DNA from: Streptomyces cyaneofuscatus
GTDB lineage: Bacteria; Actinomycetota; Actinomycetes; Streptomycetales; Streptomycetaceae
Reading direction: 5' to 3'
NCBI RefSeq assembly: GCF_000718135.1
Contig: NZ_JOEM01000012.1
Span: forward strand, 140,726 to 204,725
Length of the DNA stretch: 64,000 nucleotides
Shown: positions 33,817 to 42,883 of the stretch, piece after piece
Position numbering within the stretch: position 1 is the stretch's first letter
Layout of the letters: the number at the start of each line of letters is the position of its first letter
Position numbers and translations under genes: made by a program
The notes under the pieces: model-generated
The model's input: the letters and a program-made list of their open reading frames with translations, nothing else
The model's database searches: none
What the model was told of the DNA's origin: nothing

Positions 33817-34806
33817 GTGCTCATCGACACCTTTGACAGGGTCGCCACCGACCTGCGCGTGTCACTGACCGACAAGTGCAATCTGCGGTGCACCTACTGC
33901 ATGCCGGAAGAGGGCCTGCAGTGGCTCGGCAAGAGCGAGCTGCTCTCGGACGACGAGATCGTGCGCCTGATCCGCATCGCGGTCACCGACCTCGGCATCA
34001 CCGAGGTCCGCTTCACCGGCGGGGAGCCCTTGCTCCGCCCCGGCCTCGTCTCCATCGTCGAGCAGTGCGCCGTGCTCACCCCGCGCCCCCGCATGTCGCT
34101 CACGACCAACGGCATCGGCCTCAAGCGGACCGCCGCCGCCCTCAAGGCCGCGGGCCTCGACCGGGTCAACGTCTCCCTGGACACCCTGCGCCCCGACGTC
34201 TTCAAGACCCTCACCCGCCGGGACCGCCACAAGGACGTCCTGGAAGGCCTTGAAGCCGCCCGCGAGGCCGGCCTCACCCCGGTGAAGGTCAACTCCGTCC
34301 TGATGCCGGGACTCAACGACGACGAGGCCCCCGAGCTGCTGGCCTGGGCCGTCGCCAACGGTTACGAGCTCCGCTTCATCGAGCAGATGCCGCTCGACGC
34401 CCAGCACGGCTGGAAGCGCGACGGCATGATCACCGCCGGTGACATCCTCGCCTCGCTGCGCACCCGCTTCACCCTCACCGCCGAGGACGACGAAGCCCGC
34501 GGCTCCGCCCCCGCCGAGCGCTGGACCGTCGACGGCGGCCCGCACCGCGTCGGCGTGATCGCCTCGGTCACCCGCCCCTTCTGCCGCGCCTGCGACCGCA
34601 CCCGGCTCACCGCCGACGGCCAGATCCGCACCTGCCTCTTCGCCCGCGAGGAGACGGACCTGCGCTCCGCGCTGCGCTCGGACGCGCCGGACGCGGAGAT
34701 CGCCCAGCTCTGGAAGGTCGCCATGTGGGGCAAGAAGGCCGGCTCCGGACTGGACGACCCGTCCTTCCTGCAGCCCGACCGCCCGATGTCGGCGATCGGC
34801 GGCTGA
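33817..34806 (+). CDS. moaA: GTP 3',8-cyclase, molybdenum cofactor step 1
   Basis: Radical SAM enzyme that converts GTP to the cyclic precursor used to make molybdopterin. The 329-residue protein carries the SAM cluster motif C21-x3-C25-x2-C28 (CNLRCTYC), GGEPLLRP near 70, and the C-terminal cluster FCRACDRTRLTADGQIRTCLF, ending in the conserved GG tail. The start is the GTG at 33817 with GGAGGAG about 10 bases upstream. moaC, moaE and the other cofactor genes are not in this window. Confidence 0.96.
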   Translation: MLIDTFDRVATDLRVSLTDKCNLRCTYCMPEEGLQWLGKSELLSDDEIVRLIRIAVTDLGITEVRFTGGEPLLRPGLVSIVEQCAVLTPRPRMSLTTNGIGLKRTAAALKAAGLDRVNVSLDTLRPDVFKTLTRRDRHKDVLEGLEAAREAGLTPVKVNSVLMPGLNDDEAPELLAWAVANGYELRFIEQMPLDAQHGWKRDGMITAGDILASLRTRFTLTAEDDEARGSAPAERWTVDGGPHRVGVIASVTRPFCRACDRTRLTADGQIRTCLFAREETDLRSALRSDAPDAEIAQLWKVAMWGKKAGSGLDDPSFLQPDRPMSAIGG

Positions 34807-34809
34807 CGC

Positions 34810-35058
34810 TCAGCCCGCTCCGGGGCCGGACTCCCAGTCGGCGAGCGCCACGACATCCTTGAGGAAGCCTCGTACGCCCAGGAACTGCGACAGGTGCTCC
34901 CGGTGCTCGTCACAGGCCAGCCAGGTCTTGCGCCGCTCGGGCGTGTGCAGCTTGGGGTTGTTCCAGGCGAGCACCCAGACCGCGTCGGCCCGGCAGCCCT
35001 TGGCGGAACAGATCGGGGCACCGGCGGCGCTCTCGGCGGATGTCTCGGGGAAGATCAC
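34810..35058 (-). CDS. Small conserved hypothetical with a Cys/His pair
   Basis: An 82-residue soluble protein: ICSAKGCRADAVWVLAWNNPKLHTPERRKTWLACDEHREHLSQFLGVRGF. A Cys pair (C-x4-C) and the C-D-E-H set (C-x2-H) suggest one zinc-binding site. It converges on moaA with only 3 bases between stop codons. The GTG at 35058 has TAGGCT ending 7 bases upstream and TTCGGT as -35 at a 17-base spacing, so the mRNA should be leaderless and the upstream structured element at 35077-35190 lies outside the transcript. Confidence 0.82.
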   Translation of the reverse strand: MIFPETSAESAAGAPICSAKGCRADAVWVLAWNNPKLHTPERRKTWLACDEHREHLSQFLGVRGFLKDVVALADWESGPGAG

Positions 35059-35076
35059 GGCACCCAGCCTAAGTCA

Positions 35077-35190
35077 GGCGCTCCGCGCACCGAACGACGC
35101 ATCCCCGGCCGGAGAAACGGCGACGCCGGGCAGCCACGGGGGGAGCTGCCCGGCGTCGGTCCATCGCTCCGACGGGGGATGCGGAGCGCC
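35077..35190. other. Extended three-stem structured element between minus-strand genes
   Basis: Nested complementarity over 114 bases: outer stem 35077-35086 with 35181-35190 (10 bp), next ATCCCC 35101-35106 with 35175-35180, then CGGAG 35110-35114 with 35167-35171, and a perfect 14-bp inner stem 35121-35134 with 35145-35158. The inner stem alone is a plausible terminator for the leftward DUF3099 gene; the outer helices go beyond what a terminator needs. It also overlaps the -35 of the 82-residue gene. Confidence 0.6.
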
Positions 35191-35279
35191 TCTGAAGTAT
35201 GTCACGGGCACCGGGGTGCGGTGCACCGGAACGTCATGATTGATCTGAGCTTTTCCTGAGCTTCGCGGTACGCCCGGGC

Positions 35280-35657
35280 TCAGTTGTGCTCCTGTGACGG
35301 GGGCACCCACCCGGCCCGCCCGTCGGGGCCCGCGGACCCGTCGCGGCCGGCGACCGGAGCGGCCTCCAGGGCAGGCCGCACGGGGGCGGTGAGATAGGCC
35401 GACGGCAGCGAAGGGGCGTTCTCCCGGCCCGCGTTGGCGATGACCACCGCCACGTACGGCAGCAGCACTCCCAGGGCGAGCGCCACGATCGCGACATGCC
35501 GCTCCACGTTCCACAGCACCGCGGCCAGCACCACCGACACCGTCCGCACGGACATCGAGATCACATAGCGCCGCTGCCTGCCCCGCACATCGTCGGCCAG
35601 CCCCTGACGGGCCTCCGTGATCCGGAAGACCTCCACCTCGTCGCTCTTCCGCAGCAT
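35280..35657 (-). CDS. DUF3099 family membrane protein
   Basis: A 125-residue protein. Residues 1-30 are soluble (RKSDEVEVFRITEARQGLADDVRGRQRRYVISMSVRT), then two hydrophobic helices (about 34-52 and 57-76, VERHVAIVALALGVLLPYVAVVIANAG), then a Pro/Gly-rich tail. This is the DUF3099 layout common in actinobacteria, with unknown function. The ATG at 35657 is the most likely start; GTGs up to 9 bases earlier are in frame. A terminator-like stem lies downstream at 35121-35158. Confidence 0.85.
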   Translation of the reverse strand: MLRKSDEVEVFRITEARQGLADDVRGRQRRYVISMSVRTVSVVLAAVLWNVERHVAIVALALGVLLPYVAVVIANAGRENAPSLPSAYLTAPVRPALEAAPVAGRDGSAGPDGRAGWVPPSQEHN

Positions 35658-35863
35658 GTGTTCCACCACCAGATCTCTGTGCCGGACGCTCCGGGACCGG
35701 GCCGCATCCACGGTACGCCGAGCACCCGGCGTACCGAAGACCGGGGCGCGCACCGCTGTCCCCGGCCGGCCGCCCCACCCTTACGGCCCCGCCCGGCGTG
35801 CGGCCCGCCGACGGCCGCCCAAGACTGGGCGGACGCGCACTCCGCGCCGCACGAGGAGGCGAA

Positions 35864-36139
35864 ATGAGCTGGTTGTGGGCAATCGTCGTGGGCCTGGTGC
35901 TCGGTGTGATCGCACGGGCGATCCTGCCGGGCAAGCAGGACATTCCCATTTGGCTGACGATCATCTTCGGTATTCTCGGCTCCATCCTCGGTAATGCCGT
36001 GGCCGGCTGGATCGGCGTCGAGGACACCAAGGGCATCGACTGGATCCGCCATCTGCTCCAGCTGGCCGGTGCCGTGGCGGTCGTCGCCGTCGGTGACATG
36101 GCCTGGCAGTCCATCCGTGGCAACAAGCGCAGAACCTGA
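35864..36139 (+). CDS. GlsB/YeaQ/YmgE family stress-response membrane protein
   Basis: A 91-residue small membrane protein with three hydrophobic segments: LWAIVVGLVLGVIARAILPG, IPIWLTIIFGILGSILGNAVAGWIG and LLQLAGAVAVVAVGDMAW. This matches the YeaQ/YmgE (transglycosylase-associated) group, induced by stress in many bacteria. GAGGAGG lies 4 bases before the ATG, a very strong ribosome binding site. It converges on tyrS through a shared terminator. Confidence 0.92.
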   Translation: MSWLWAIVVGLVLGVIARAILPGKQDIPIWLTIIFGILGSILGNAVAGWIGVEDTKGIDWIRHLLQLAGAVAVVAVGDMAWQSIRGNKRRT

Positions 36140-36187
36140 CCCGGGGCCGGGCGGCACGGCTACGGCACAGCACCGTTACGGCACAAC

Positions 36188-36239
36188 ACAGCGCCGCGGC
36201 CGGACACGCGAGGAAAAGCGTGTCCGGCCGCGGCGCTGT
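36188..36239. terminator. Bidirectional terminator between YeaQ-like gene and tyrS
   Basis: A perfect 22-bp stem (36188-36209 with 36218-36239) around an 8-base A/G-rich loop (GAGGAAAA). It is one of the longest hairpins in the window and serves two convergent genes. Confidence 0.85.
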
Positions 36240-36260
36240 TCAGCGATCCGGCGGGAAGGA

Positions 36261-37532
36261 TCAACCGGCGGGGACGACCTCCACCGCCGCCAGGTTCTTC
36301 TTGCCCCGGCGCAGCACCAGCCAGCGCCCGTGCAGCAGCTCCCCGGCGTCCGGCGCGACCTCACCGTCGGCGACCTTCACGTTGTTCACGTACGCGCCGC
36401 CCTCCTTGACCGTGCGCCGGGCACCCGACTTGCTCGGTGCGAGACCGACCTCCACCAGGAGGTCCACCAGCGGAGCCAGCTCGGAGACCCGGGCGTGCGG
36501 CACCTCGGAGAGGGCCGCGCTCAGCGTCGCCTCGTCCAGCTCCGCCAGATCACCCTGGCCGAACAGCGCCTTCGACGCCGCGATGACCGCCGCGCACTGC
36601 GCACCGCCGTGCACCAGCGTGGTCAGCTCCTCGGCCAGCGCCCGCTGCGCGGAACGCGCCTGCGGCCGCTCCTCGGTCAGCTTCTCCAGCTCCTCCAGCT
36701 CCGCACGGCTCTTGAAGCTGAGGATGCGCATGTACCGGGAGATGTCCCGGTCGTCCACGTTCAGCCAGAACTGGTAGAACGCGTACGGGGTCGTCATCTC
36801 CGGGTCCAGCCAGACGGCACCGCTCTCGGACTTGCCGAACTTGGTCCCGTCCGCCTTCACCATCAGCGGCGTCGCCAGCGCGTGCACGGTGGCACCCGGC
36901 TCCAGCCGGTGGATCAGGTCGATGCCCGCGGTGAGGTTGCCCCACTGGTCGCTGCCGCCCTGCTGGAGGACGCAGCCGTAGCGGCGGTACAGCTCCAGGA
37001 AGTCCATCCCCTGGAGCAGCTGGTAGCTGAACTCCGTGTAGCTGATGCCCTCCTGCGACTCCAGCCGGCGGGCGACCGAGTCCTTGGTGAGCATCTTGTT
37101 GACCCGGAAGTGCTTGCCGATGTCCCGCAGGAACTCGATCGCGGACATCCCCGCGGTCCAGTCCAGGTTGTTGACCATCGTCGCCGCGTTCGCGCCCTCG
37201 AAGGTGAGGAAGGGCTCGATCTGCTCCCGCAACCGCTGCACCCAGGCCGCGATGGTCTCCGGGTCGTTCAGCGTGCGCTCGGCGGTCGGGCGCGGGTCAC
37301 CGATCTGACCGGTGGCCCCGCCGACCAGGGCGAGCGGGCGGTGACCCGCCTGCTGGAGCCGGCGCACGGTGAGGACCTGCACGAGGTGCCCCACGTGCAG
37401 GCTCGCCGCGGTCGGGTCGAAGCCGCAATAGAAGGTGACGGGACCGTCCGCGAGAGCCTTGCGCAATGCGTCCTCGTCAGTGGACTGGGCGAACAGCCCG
37501 CGCCACTTCAGCTCGTCGACGATGTCCGTCAC
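36261..37532 (-). CDS. tyrS: Tyrosyl-tRNA synthetase
   Basis: Charges tRNA-Tyr in the cytoplasm. The 423-residue protein has the class I HIGH-type motif HVGH at residues 46-49, [12 protein letters not shown] near 76, the QGGSDQWGN tyrosine-site segment near 190, and the KMSKS-type loop as KFGKS near 230. An S4 RNA-binding domain ([22 protein letters not shown]) forms the C-terminus. Length and sequence are typical of TyrRS type 1. The ATG at 37532 follows GGAGC about 9 bases away. No T-box or tRNA is seen nearby. Confidence 0.97.
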   Translation of the reverse strand: MTDIVDELKWRGLFAQSTDEDALRKALADGPVTFYCGFDPTAASLHVGHLVQVLTVRRLQQAGHRPLALVGGATGQIGDPRPTAERTLNDPETIAAWVQRLREQIEPFLTFEGANAATMVNNLDWTAGMSAIEFLRDIGKHFRVNKMLTKDSVARRLESQEGISYTEFSYQLLQGMDFLELYRRYGCVLQQGGSDQWGNLTAGIDLIHRLEPGATVHALATPLMVKADGTKFGKSESGAVWLDPEMTTPYAFYQFWLNVDDRDISRYMRILSFKSRAELEELEKLTEERPQARSAQRALAEELTTLVHGGAQCAAVIAASKALFGQGDLAELDEATLSAALSEVPHARVSELAPLVDLLVEVGLAPSKSGARRTVKEGGAYVNNVKVADGEVAPDAGELLHGRWLVLRRGKKNLAAVEVVPAG

Positions 37533-37584
37533 GGTTCCGGTGCTCCTTGCGTTACGTAGGGATGTACGGGTCAGTCTAGGCGGG

Positions 37585-38979
37585 TCACACCCCCTGGCTG
37601 ACCGAGCTCATGTTGAAGTCCGGGATGCGCAGCGCGGGCATCGCGGCCCGGGTGAACCAGTCGCCCCACTCGCGCGGCAGCGTCTTCTCCGTACGGCCCG
37701 CCTCCGACGCCCGCGACAGCAGGTCCACCGGCGACTCGTTGAACCGGAAGTTGTTCACCTCGCCGACCACCTGGCCGTCCTCCACCAGATAGACGCCGTC
37801 CCGGGTCAGCCCGGTCAGCAGCAGCGTCGCCGGGTCCACCTCCCTGATGTACCAGAGGCAGGTCAGCAGCAGTGCCCGCCCGGTCGTCGCGGCCACCATC
37901 TCCTCCAGCGACCGCTCACCGCCCCCGTCCAGCACCAGGTTGTCGATGGCCGGGGCGACCGGCAGCCCGGTGAGGGCCGCCGAGTGCCGGGTCGTCGTCA
38001 GGCGCTCCAGCTTCCCGTCCCGGATCCAGTCGGTCGGGGCCAGCGGCAGCCCGTTGTCGAAGACGGAAGCGCTGTCGCCGGAGGAGTGGGCGATCACGAA
38101 CGGCGCCGACTCCAGACCCGGCGCGTGCGGGTCGCTGCGCAGGGTCAGCGGGAGCGGCGCCAGCGTCTCGCCGAGCCGGGTTCCGCCGCCCGGCTGGGAG
38201 AAGACCGTCCGGCCCTCCACGGCGTCCCGCGCGGTGGACGACCAGAGCTGGTAGATCAGCAGGTCCGCGACGGCGGTCGGCGGCAGCAGCGTCTCGTACC
38301 GCCCGGCAGGCAGGTCGATCCGCCGCTCCGCCCAGCGCAGCCGCTGCGCCAGCTCCGCATCCATCGCCGCCGGGTCGACGTCCTTGAAGTCCCGCGTCGA
38401 CCGGCCCGCCCACGCGGAACGGGTCCGGTCCGGGGACTTGGCGTTCAGCTCCAGTGTCCCGGTCGGCTGGTCGTGGCGGAGCCGCAGCCCCGTCGACGTA
38501 CCGAGGTAGGTGGAGGTCAGCTCGTGGTTCGCGAACCCGTACAGCTCGCGGCCGCCGGAGCGGGCCCGGGCGAAGGCGTCACCGAGGGCCGGGGCGAAGT
38601 CCGCGAAGACCTCCGAGCCGGTCTCGGCGGGCGCGTCCGTGAAGTCGGGGGAGGAGGGCACCCCGCTGACGAGCGGCTGCGCGTCCTCCGCCGGACCGGC
38701 GCCCCGGGCGGCGGCCTCGGCGGCCCGTACCAGCGGCTCCAGGTCGTCGGCGGTCACGGCGGACCGGGAGACGACGCCGGACGCGGTGCCCTCCGCCCCG
38801 TCGACGGTCGCGATGACGGTGAGGGTCCGGCCCCGGGTCACCCCGTTGGTGGTGAGCGCGTTGCCGGCCCAGCGCAGATTGGCGGAGGAGTGCTCGTCCG
38901 CGATGACCACCAGGCCGTCCGTGGTGGACAGCTCCAGGGCCCGCTCGACGATCTCGTACGGCTTGCTGACGCGGCTCAT
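37585..38979 (-). CDS. tldE: TldE/PmbA-type subunit of a metalloprotease
   Basis: Partner of TldD; together they form a zinc protease chamber that trims small peptides, including microcin precursors and antitoxins in E. coli. The 464-residue protein has the PmbA/TldD fold ([35 protein letters not shown] at the N-terminus, [14 protein letters not shown] at the C-terminus) but no HExxxH motif, as expected for TldE. AGGAGG lies 7 bases before the ATG, within a 32-bp direct repeat. The ATG overlaps the TGA of the 29-codon linker ORF (38976-39065), which separates it from tldD. Confidence 0.92.
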   Translation of the reverse strand: MSRVSKPYEIVERALELSTTDGLVVIADEHSSANLRWAGNALTTNGVTRGRTLTVIATVDGAEGTASGVVSRSAVTADDLEPLVRAAEAAARGAGPAEDAQPLVSGVPSSPDFTDAPAETGSEVFADFAPALGDAFARARSGGRELYGFANHELTSTYLGTSTGLRLRHDQPTGTLELNAKSPDRTRSAWAGRSTRDFKDVDPAAMDAELAQRLRWAERRIDLPAGRYETLLPPTAVADLLIYQLWSSTARDAVEGRTVFSQPGGGTRLGETLAPLPLTLRSDPHAPGLESAPFVIAHSSGDSASVFDNGLPLAPTDWIRDGKLERLTTTRHSAALTGLPVAPAIDNLVLDGGGERSLEEMVAATTGRALLLTCLWYIREVDPATLLLTGLTRDGVYLVEDGQVVGEVNNFRFNESPVDLLSRASEAGRTEKTLPREWGDWFTRAAMPALRIPDFNMSSVSQGV

Positions 38980-39091
38980 CGTCCGGCCTCCTGCGTCGTG
39001 TTGAGACTGTGCTTACCCGGGGGGCGACCCCCGGACCCCCAGCCGATTCCGTGGTCGCCGCTCATCGTCCGGCCTCCTGCGTCGTGTTGAG
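38974..39091. repeat. 32-bp direct repeat flanking a 54-bp insert at the tldD/tldE junction
   Basis: Positions 38974-39005 and 39060-39091 are identical 32-mers (period 86) covering the last codons of tldD, an AGGAGG SD and an ATGA junction. Between them, 39006-39059 carries a GC-rich hairpin (CCGGGGG/CCCCCGG with loop GCGA), similar to common dispersed Streptomyces repeats. This looks like an insertion or a tandem duplication that split an originally overlapping tldD-tldE pair. Confidence 0.85.
38976..39065 (-). CDS. 29-codon linker ORF between tldD and tldE
   Basis: An ATG at 39065 overlapping the tldD TGA begins a 29-codon frame (MSGDHGIGWGSGG... ending LNTTQEAGR) whose TGA overlaps the tldE ATG. 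Its last nine residues repeat the tldD C-terminus because of the 32-bp duplication. It probably has no protein function but would preserve translational coupling between the two protease subunits. The AGGAGG motif of the duplication stands before its start as well. Confidence 0.5.
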   Translation of the reverse strand: MSGDHGIGWGSGGRPPGKHSLNTTQEAGR

Positions 39092-40585
39092 GATGTTGAC
39101 GCCCCGGAAGAGGGCGGAGGGGCAGCCGTGCGAGACCGCCGCGACCTGACCCGGCTGGGCCTTGCCGCAGTTGAACGCGCCGCCGAGCACATACGTCTGC
39201 GGGCCGCCGACCTTCTCCATCGAGCCCCAGAAGTCCGTCGTCGTCGCCTGGTACGCCACATCGCGCAGCTGCCCGGCGAGCTTGCCGTTCTCGATGCGGA
39301 AGAACCGCTGCCCGGTGAACTGGAAGTTGTAGCGCTGCATGTCGATCGACCAGGACCGGTCACCGACCACGTAGATCCCGCGCTCGACCCCGCCGATCAG
39401 GTCCTCCGTCGACAGCCCGCCCGGGTCCGGTTTGAGCGATACGTTCGCCATGCGCTGTACGGGGACATGGCCCGGCGAGTCCGCGTACGCGCACCCGTTG
39501 GACCGGCCCAGACCCGTGAGCTTCGCGATCCGGCGGTCCAACTGGTAACCGACGAGCGTGCCGTCCTTGACCAGGTCCCAGGACTGCGCCTCGACGCCCT
39601 CGTCGTCGTACCCGATGGTCGCCAGGCCGTGCTCGGCGGTGCGGTCACCGGTCACGTTCATGACGGGGGAGCCGTACGTCAGCTTGCCGAGCTGGTCGAA
39701 GGTGGCGAACGACGTGCCCGCGTACGCCGCCTCGTAACCGAGCGCCCGGTCCAGCTCGGTGGCGTGGCCGATCGACTCGTGGATGGTCAGCCAGAGGTTC
39801 GACGGGTCGACGACCAGGTCGTACGTCCCCGCCTCGACGCTCGGCGCCCGCATCTTCTCCGCCAGCAGCCCGGGGATCTGCTCCAGCTCGGCGTCCCAGT
39901 CCCAGCCGGTGCCGGTCAGGTACTCCCAGCCGCGCCCGGCGGGCGGGGCGATGGTCCGCATGGAGTCGAACTCACCGGTCGTGGAGTCCACCGCCACGGC
40001 CGTGAACTGCGGCTGGATACGCACCCGCTGCTGCGTGGTGACGGTCCCGGCCGTGTCCGCGTAGAACTTGTTCTCATGGACGGTCATCAGGGACGCGTCC
40101 ACATGCGCCACCCCTTCCGCGCCCAGCAGCCGCCCGCTCCACTCGGCGAGCAGCGCCGCCTTCTCCTCGTCCGGTACGGAGAACGGGTCGACGTCGTACG
40201 CCGAGACCCAGGTCCGCTCGCCGTGCACCGGCTCGTCCGCCAGCTCGACGCGCTCGTCGGAGCCCGCCGCCGCGATCACCTTGGCGGACAGCTTGGCCAT
40301 GGCGACGGCCTGCGAGGCCACCTTCGCCGCCGCGTCCATCGTCAGGTCGACGCCCGAGGCGAACCCCCAGGCCCCGCCGTGCACCACCCGCACCGCGTAC
40401 CCGAGGTCCGTACTGTCCGAAGCCCCGGCCGGCCGCGCGTCCCGCAGCCGCCAGGAGGCGCTGCGCACCCGCTCCAGCCGGAAGTCGGCGTGCGTGGCGC
40501 CCAGCGCGCGCGCCCGCGCGAGCGCCGCGTCGGCCAGCGCGCGCAGCGGCAGGGCCAGGAATGACTGATCTACCTCGTGGGGCAC
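39062..40585 (-). CDS. tldD: TldD-type catalytic subunit of a metalloprotease
   Basis: A 507-residue zinc peptidase that pairs with TldE. The motif TIHESIGHATELDR near residue 275 contains the HExxxH zinc ligands of TldD; downstream GAFNCGKAQPGQVAAVSHGCPSALFRGVNILNT is the conserved C-terminal region with a third ligand. The GTG at 40585 (MPHEVDQSFLALPLRALADAAL) is used; the open frame runs much further upstream, antisense to fabG, without homology. The stop overlaps the start of the 29-codon linker ORF. Confidence 0.93.
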   Translation of the reverse strand: MPHEVDQSFLALPLRALADAALARARALGATHADFRLERVRSASWRLRDARPAGASDSTDLGYAVRVVHGGAWGFASGVDLTMDAAAKVASQAVAMAKLSAKVIAAAGSDERVELADEPVHGERTWVSAYDVDPFSVPDEEKAALLAEWSGRLLGAEGVAHVDASLMTVHENKFYADTAGTVTTQQRVRIQPQFTAVAVDSTTGEFDSMRTIAPPAGRGWEYLTGTGWDWDAELEQIPGLLAEKMRAPSVEAGTYDLVVDPSNLWLTIHESIGHATELDRALGYEAAYAGTSFATFDQLGKLTYGSPVMNVTGDRTAEHGLATIGYDDEGVEAQSWDLVKDGTLVGYQLDRRIAKLTGLGRSNGCAYADSPGHVPVQRMANVSLKPDPGGLSTEDLIGGVERGIYVVGDRSWSIDMQRYNFQFTGQRFFRIENGKLAGQLRDVAYQATTTDFWGSMEKVGGPQTYVLGGAFNCGKAQPGQVAAVSHGCPSALFRGVNILNTTQEAGR

Positions 40586-40822
40586 AGGGAATTCCCTTCT
40601 CGATACACGACGGCAGTGAACCATGCGGAAGGCGGGGACAGCCGGGGATATCGCGGACATGTGTGCCCGGCACGCAATCGTGCGAACTGTAGGAACCCCA
40701 CAGCACCCCGGACAAGCCACTGTCAGGGCCCGATTCCTCGATCGGCGCACGGTACCGATAGGTTTTCGACGTACTCGACCGCCAGAGGGTACGCACCACA
40801 CCGCCAAGGAAAGGGTGATCCG

Positions 40823-41542
40823 TTGAGCCGCTCGGTTCTCGTCACCGGAGGAAACCGGGGCATCGGCCTCGCCATCGCCCGCGCCTTCGCCGACAACGGC
40901 GACCAGGTAGCGATCACCTACCGCTCCGGCGAGCCTCCCCAGGAACTCACCGAGGCCGGTGTCCTCGCGGTCCGCTGCGACATCACCGACGCCGAGCAGG
41001 TGGAGCAGGCCTACAAGGAGATCGAGGAGAAGCACGGTCCCGTGGAGGTGCTGGTCGCCAACGCCGGTATCACCAAGGACCAGTTGCTGATGCGGATGTC
41101 CGAGGAGGACTTCACCTCCGTCGTCGACACCAACCTCACCGGCACCTTCCGGGTCGTCAAGCGCTCCAACCGCGGCATGCTGCGCGCCAAGAAGGGCCGC
41201 GTCGTCCTGATCTCCTCCGTCGTCGGCCTCCTCGGCTCGGCGGGCCAGGCGAACTACGCCGCCTCCAAGGCCGGACTGGTCGGGTTCGCCCGGTCGCTGG
41301 CCCGGGAACTCGGCTCGCGGAACATCACGTTCAACGTCGTCGCCCCCGGTTTTGTCGACACCGACATGACCCAGGTGCTCACCGAGGAGCAGCGCAAGGG
41401 CATCGTGTCCCAGGTGCCGCTGGGCCGCTACGCGCGGCCCGAGGAGATCGCCGCCGCGGTGCGCTTCCTCGCCTCCGACGACGCGTCGTACATCACTGGA
41501 GCCGTCATCCCCGTTGACGGCGGATTGGGCATGGGTCACTGA
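40823..41542 (+). CDS. fabG: 3-oxoacyl-[acyl-carrier-protein] reductase
   Basis: NADPH-dependent ketoreductase of fatty acid synthesis. The 239-residue SDR has the cofactor motif TGGNRGIGLA at about 8-17, NAGIT near 85, and the catalytic set in ISSVVGLLGSAGQANYAASKAG (Ser, Tyr, Lys). It starts at a TTG (40823), chosen because AAGGG lies 7 bases before it; ATG is absent nearby. It is followed by fabI after 5 bases. From memory this is the SCO1815/SCO1814 pair of S. coelicolor. Confidence 0.94.
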   Translation: MSRSVLVTGGNRGIGLAIARAFADNGDQVAITYRSGEPPQELTEAGVLAVRCDITDAEQVEQAYKEIEEKHGPVEVLVANAGITKDQLLMRMSEEDFTSVVDTNLTGTFRVVKRSNRGMLRAKKGRVVLISSVVGLLGSAGQANYAASKAGLVGFARSLARELGSRNITFNVVAPGFVDTDMTQVLTEEQRKGIVSQVPLGRYARPEEIAAAVRFLASDDASYITGAVIPVDGGLGMGH

Positions 41543-41547
41543 TCACC

Positions 41548-42315
41548 ATGAGCGGAATTCTCGACGGCAAGCGCATCCTCATCACCGGGGTGCTGATGGA
41601 GTCGTCCATCGCGTTCCACACCGCGAAGGTGGCCCAGGAGCAGGGTGCCGAGGTCATCCTCACGGCCTTCCCCCGCCCCACCCTGACCGAGCGCATCGCC
41701 AAGAAGCTGCCGAAGCCCGCCAAGGTCATCGAGCTGGACGTGACCAACCAGGAGCACCTGGACCGGCTGGAGAGCCTGGTCCGCGAGGAGCTCGGCTCGC
41801 TGGACGGCGTCGTCCACTCCATCGGCTTCGCGCCGCAGGACGCGCTCGGCGGCAACTTCCTCAACACCCCGTTCGAGTCCGTCGCCACCGCGATGCACGT
41901 CTCGGCGTTCTCCCTGAAGTCGCTGGCCATGGCCTGCAAGCCGCTGATGAGCGAGGGCGGCTCGATCGTCGGCCTCACCTTCGACGCCCAGTACGCCTGG
42001 CCGCAGTACGACTGGATGGGCCCGGCCAAGGCCGCGCTGGAGGCCACCTCCCGCTACCTCGCCCGTGACCTGGGCAAGGACGGGCTGCGCTGCAACCTGA
42101 TCTCGGCCGGACCGATCGGCTCCATGGCCGCCAAGTCCATCCCGGGCTTCTCGGAGCTGGCCGACGTCTGGAACACCCGCGCCCCGCTCGCCTGGGACAT
42201 GTCCGACCCCGAGCCGGCCGGCCGCGGCGTCGTGGCGCTGCTCTCCGACTTCTTCCCGCGCACGACCGGCGAGATCATCCACGTCGACAGCGGCGTGCAC
42301 ATGATGGGCGCCTGA
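41548..42315 (+). CDS. fabI: Enoyl-[acyl-carrier-protein] reductase (NADH), FabI/InhA type
   Basis: Catalyses the last reduction of each fatty-acid elongation cycle. The 255-residue protein has the FabI nucleotide motif ITGVLMESSIAFHTAKVA near residue 11, HSIGFAP near 90, and the catalytic Y-x6-K in QYDWMGPAKAALE. It is the probable target of triclosan- and isoniazid-type inhibitors in this organism. It lies 5 bases after fabG, with which it forms an operon closed by a strong terminator. Confidence 0.95.
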   Translation: MSGILDGKRILITGVLMESSIAFHTAKVAQEQGAEVILTAFPRPTLTERIAKKLPKPAKVIELDVTNQEHLDRLESLVREELGSLDGVVHSIGFAPQDALGGNFLNTPFESVATAMHVSAFSLKSLAMACKPLMSEGGSIVGLTFDAQYAWPQYDWMGPAKAALEATSRYLARDLGKDGLRCNLISAGPIGSMAAKSIPGFSELADVWNTRAPLAWDMSDPEPAGRGVVALLSDFFPRTTGEIIHVDSGVHMMGA

Positions 42316-42335
42316 CCGGCCTCCATCCCTGCGGG

Positions 42336-42395
42336 ACGGCCCCCGGCCGCGTACCACCTCGTCGTTCTTCGAGGCGGTACGCGGCCGGGGGCCGT
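42336..42395 (+). terminator. Terminator after fabI
   Basis: A long hairpin: 20-bp stem (42336-42355 with 42376-42395), one mismatch, then a further 5 bp (42357-42361 with 42370-42374) and an 8-base loop. It starts 21 bases after the fabI stop. Confidence 0.85.
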
Positions 42396-42499
42396 CGCCG
42401 TCCGTGACTCCCCGCCGCCGCTCCGGTCGAAAAGTCGGCCGGTCCACCGCAGAATGTGGAGGAACCGGACTTCTGTCAGGCTGCGGGAGGGAGATCGCC

Positions 42500-42871
42500 G
42501 TGCGCCCCACGCGTCGCCGCACCCGTCTCCTGCTGGCCGCGTCGGCGGCCGTCGCCGCACTCGCCGTACCCCTGGGAGTCCACGTCGCCCGTGGAGCCGA
42601 CACCGGTACGGCTGCCGAGCCCCCGCCCCCCGAACCGGCCGGCTCCGAGTGCCGTACGGCGATCGAGGGCTCCCGGGTCGTCGCGTACTGCCACAACCCC
42701 TACCCCTCCACCGACCTGGTCCAGCTCCACACCGAGTGCGCCCGCTGGTGGGACGTCGACGCGGACGGCGCGGCGGTCGCGGTGGCGCCGGGGCGGACCG
42801 TGCGGCTGGAGGACCGCTGCTGGAAGGAGATCGCGACCGCCTGGGTCAGCCACCGTCCGGCGCCGCTCTGA
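42500..42871 (+). CDS. Small secreted protein with four cysteines
   Basis: A 123-residue protein: a signal peptide at about residues 1-33 (RPTRRRTRLLLAASAAVAALAVPLGVHVARG, then ADTGTAAE), a Pro-rich spacer, and a compact domain with four cysteines (SECRTAIEGSRVVAYCHNPYPSTDLVQLHTECARWWDVD and LEDRCWKEI), so two disulfides are possible. No family recognised. GGGAGG sits upstream of the GTG at 42500. It converges on the FadR gene; the stop codons are 12 bases apart. Confidence 0.75.
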   Translation: MRPTRRRTRLLLAASAAVAALAVPLGVHVARGADTGTAAEPPPPEPAGSECRTAIEGSRVVAYCHNPYPSTDLVQLHTECARWWDVDADGAAVAVAPGRTVRLEDRCWKEIATAWVSHRPAPL

Positions 42872-42883
42872 AAGGGTCCGGGG

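Noticed and set aside
40586..41539. N-terminal extension of tldD in the open frame up to 41539
   Set aside because: It lies antisense to fabG, lacks TldD homology, and a GTG at 40585 begins the conserved protein.
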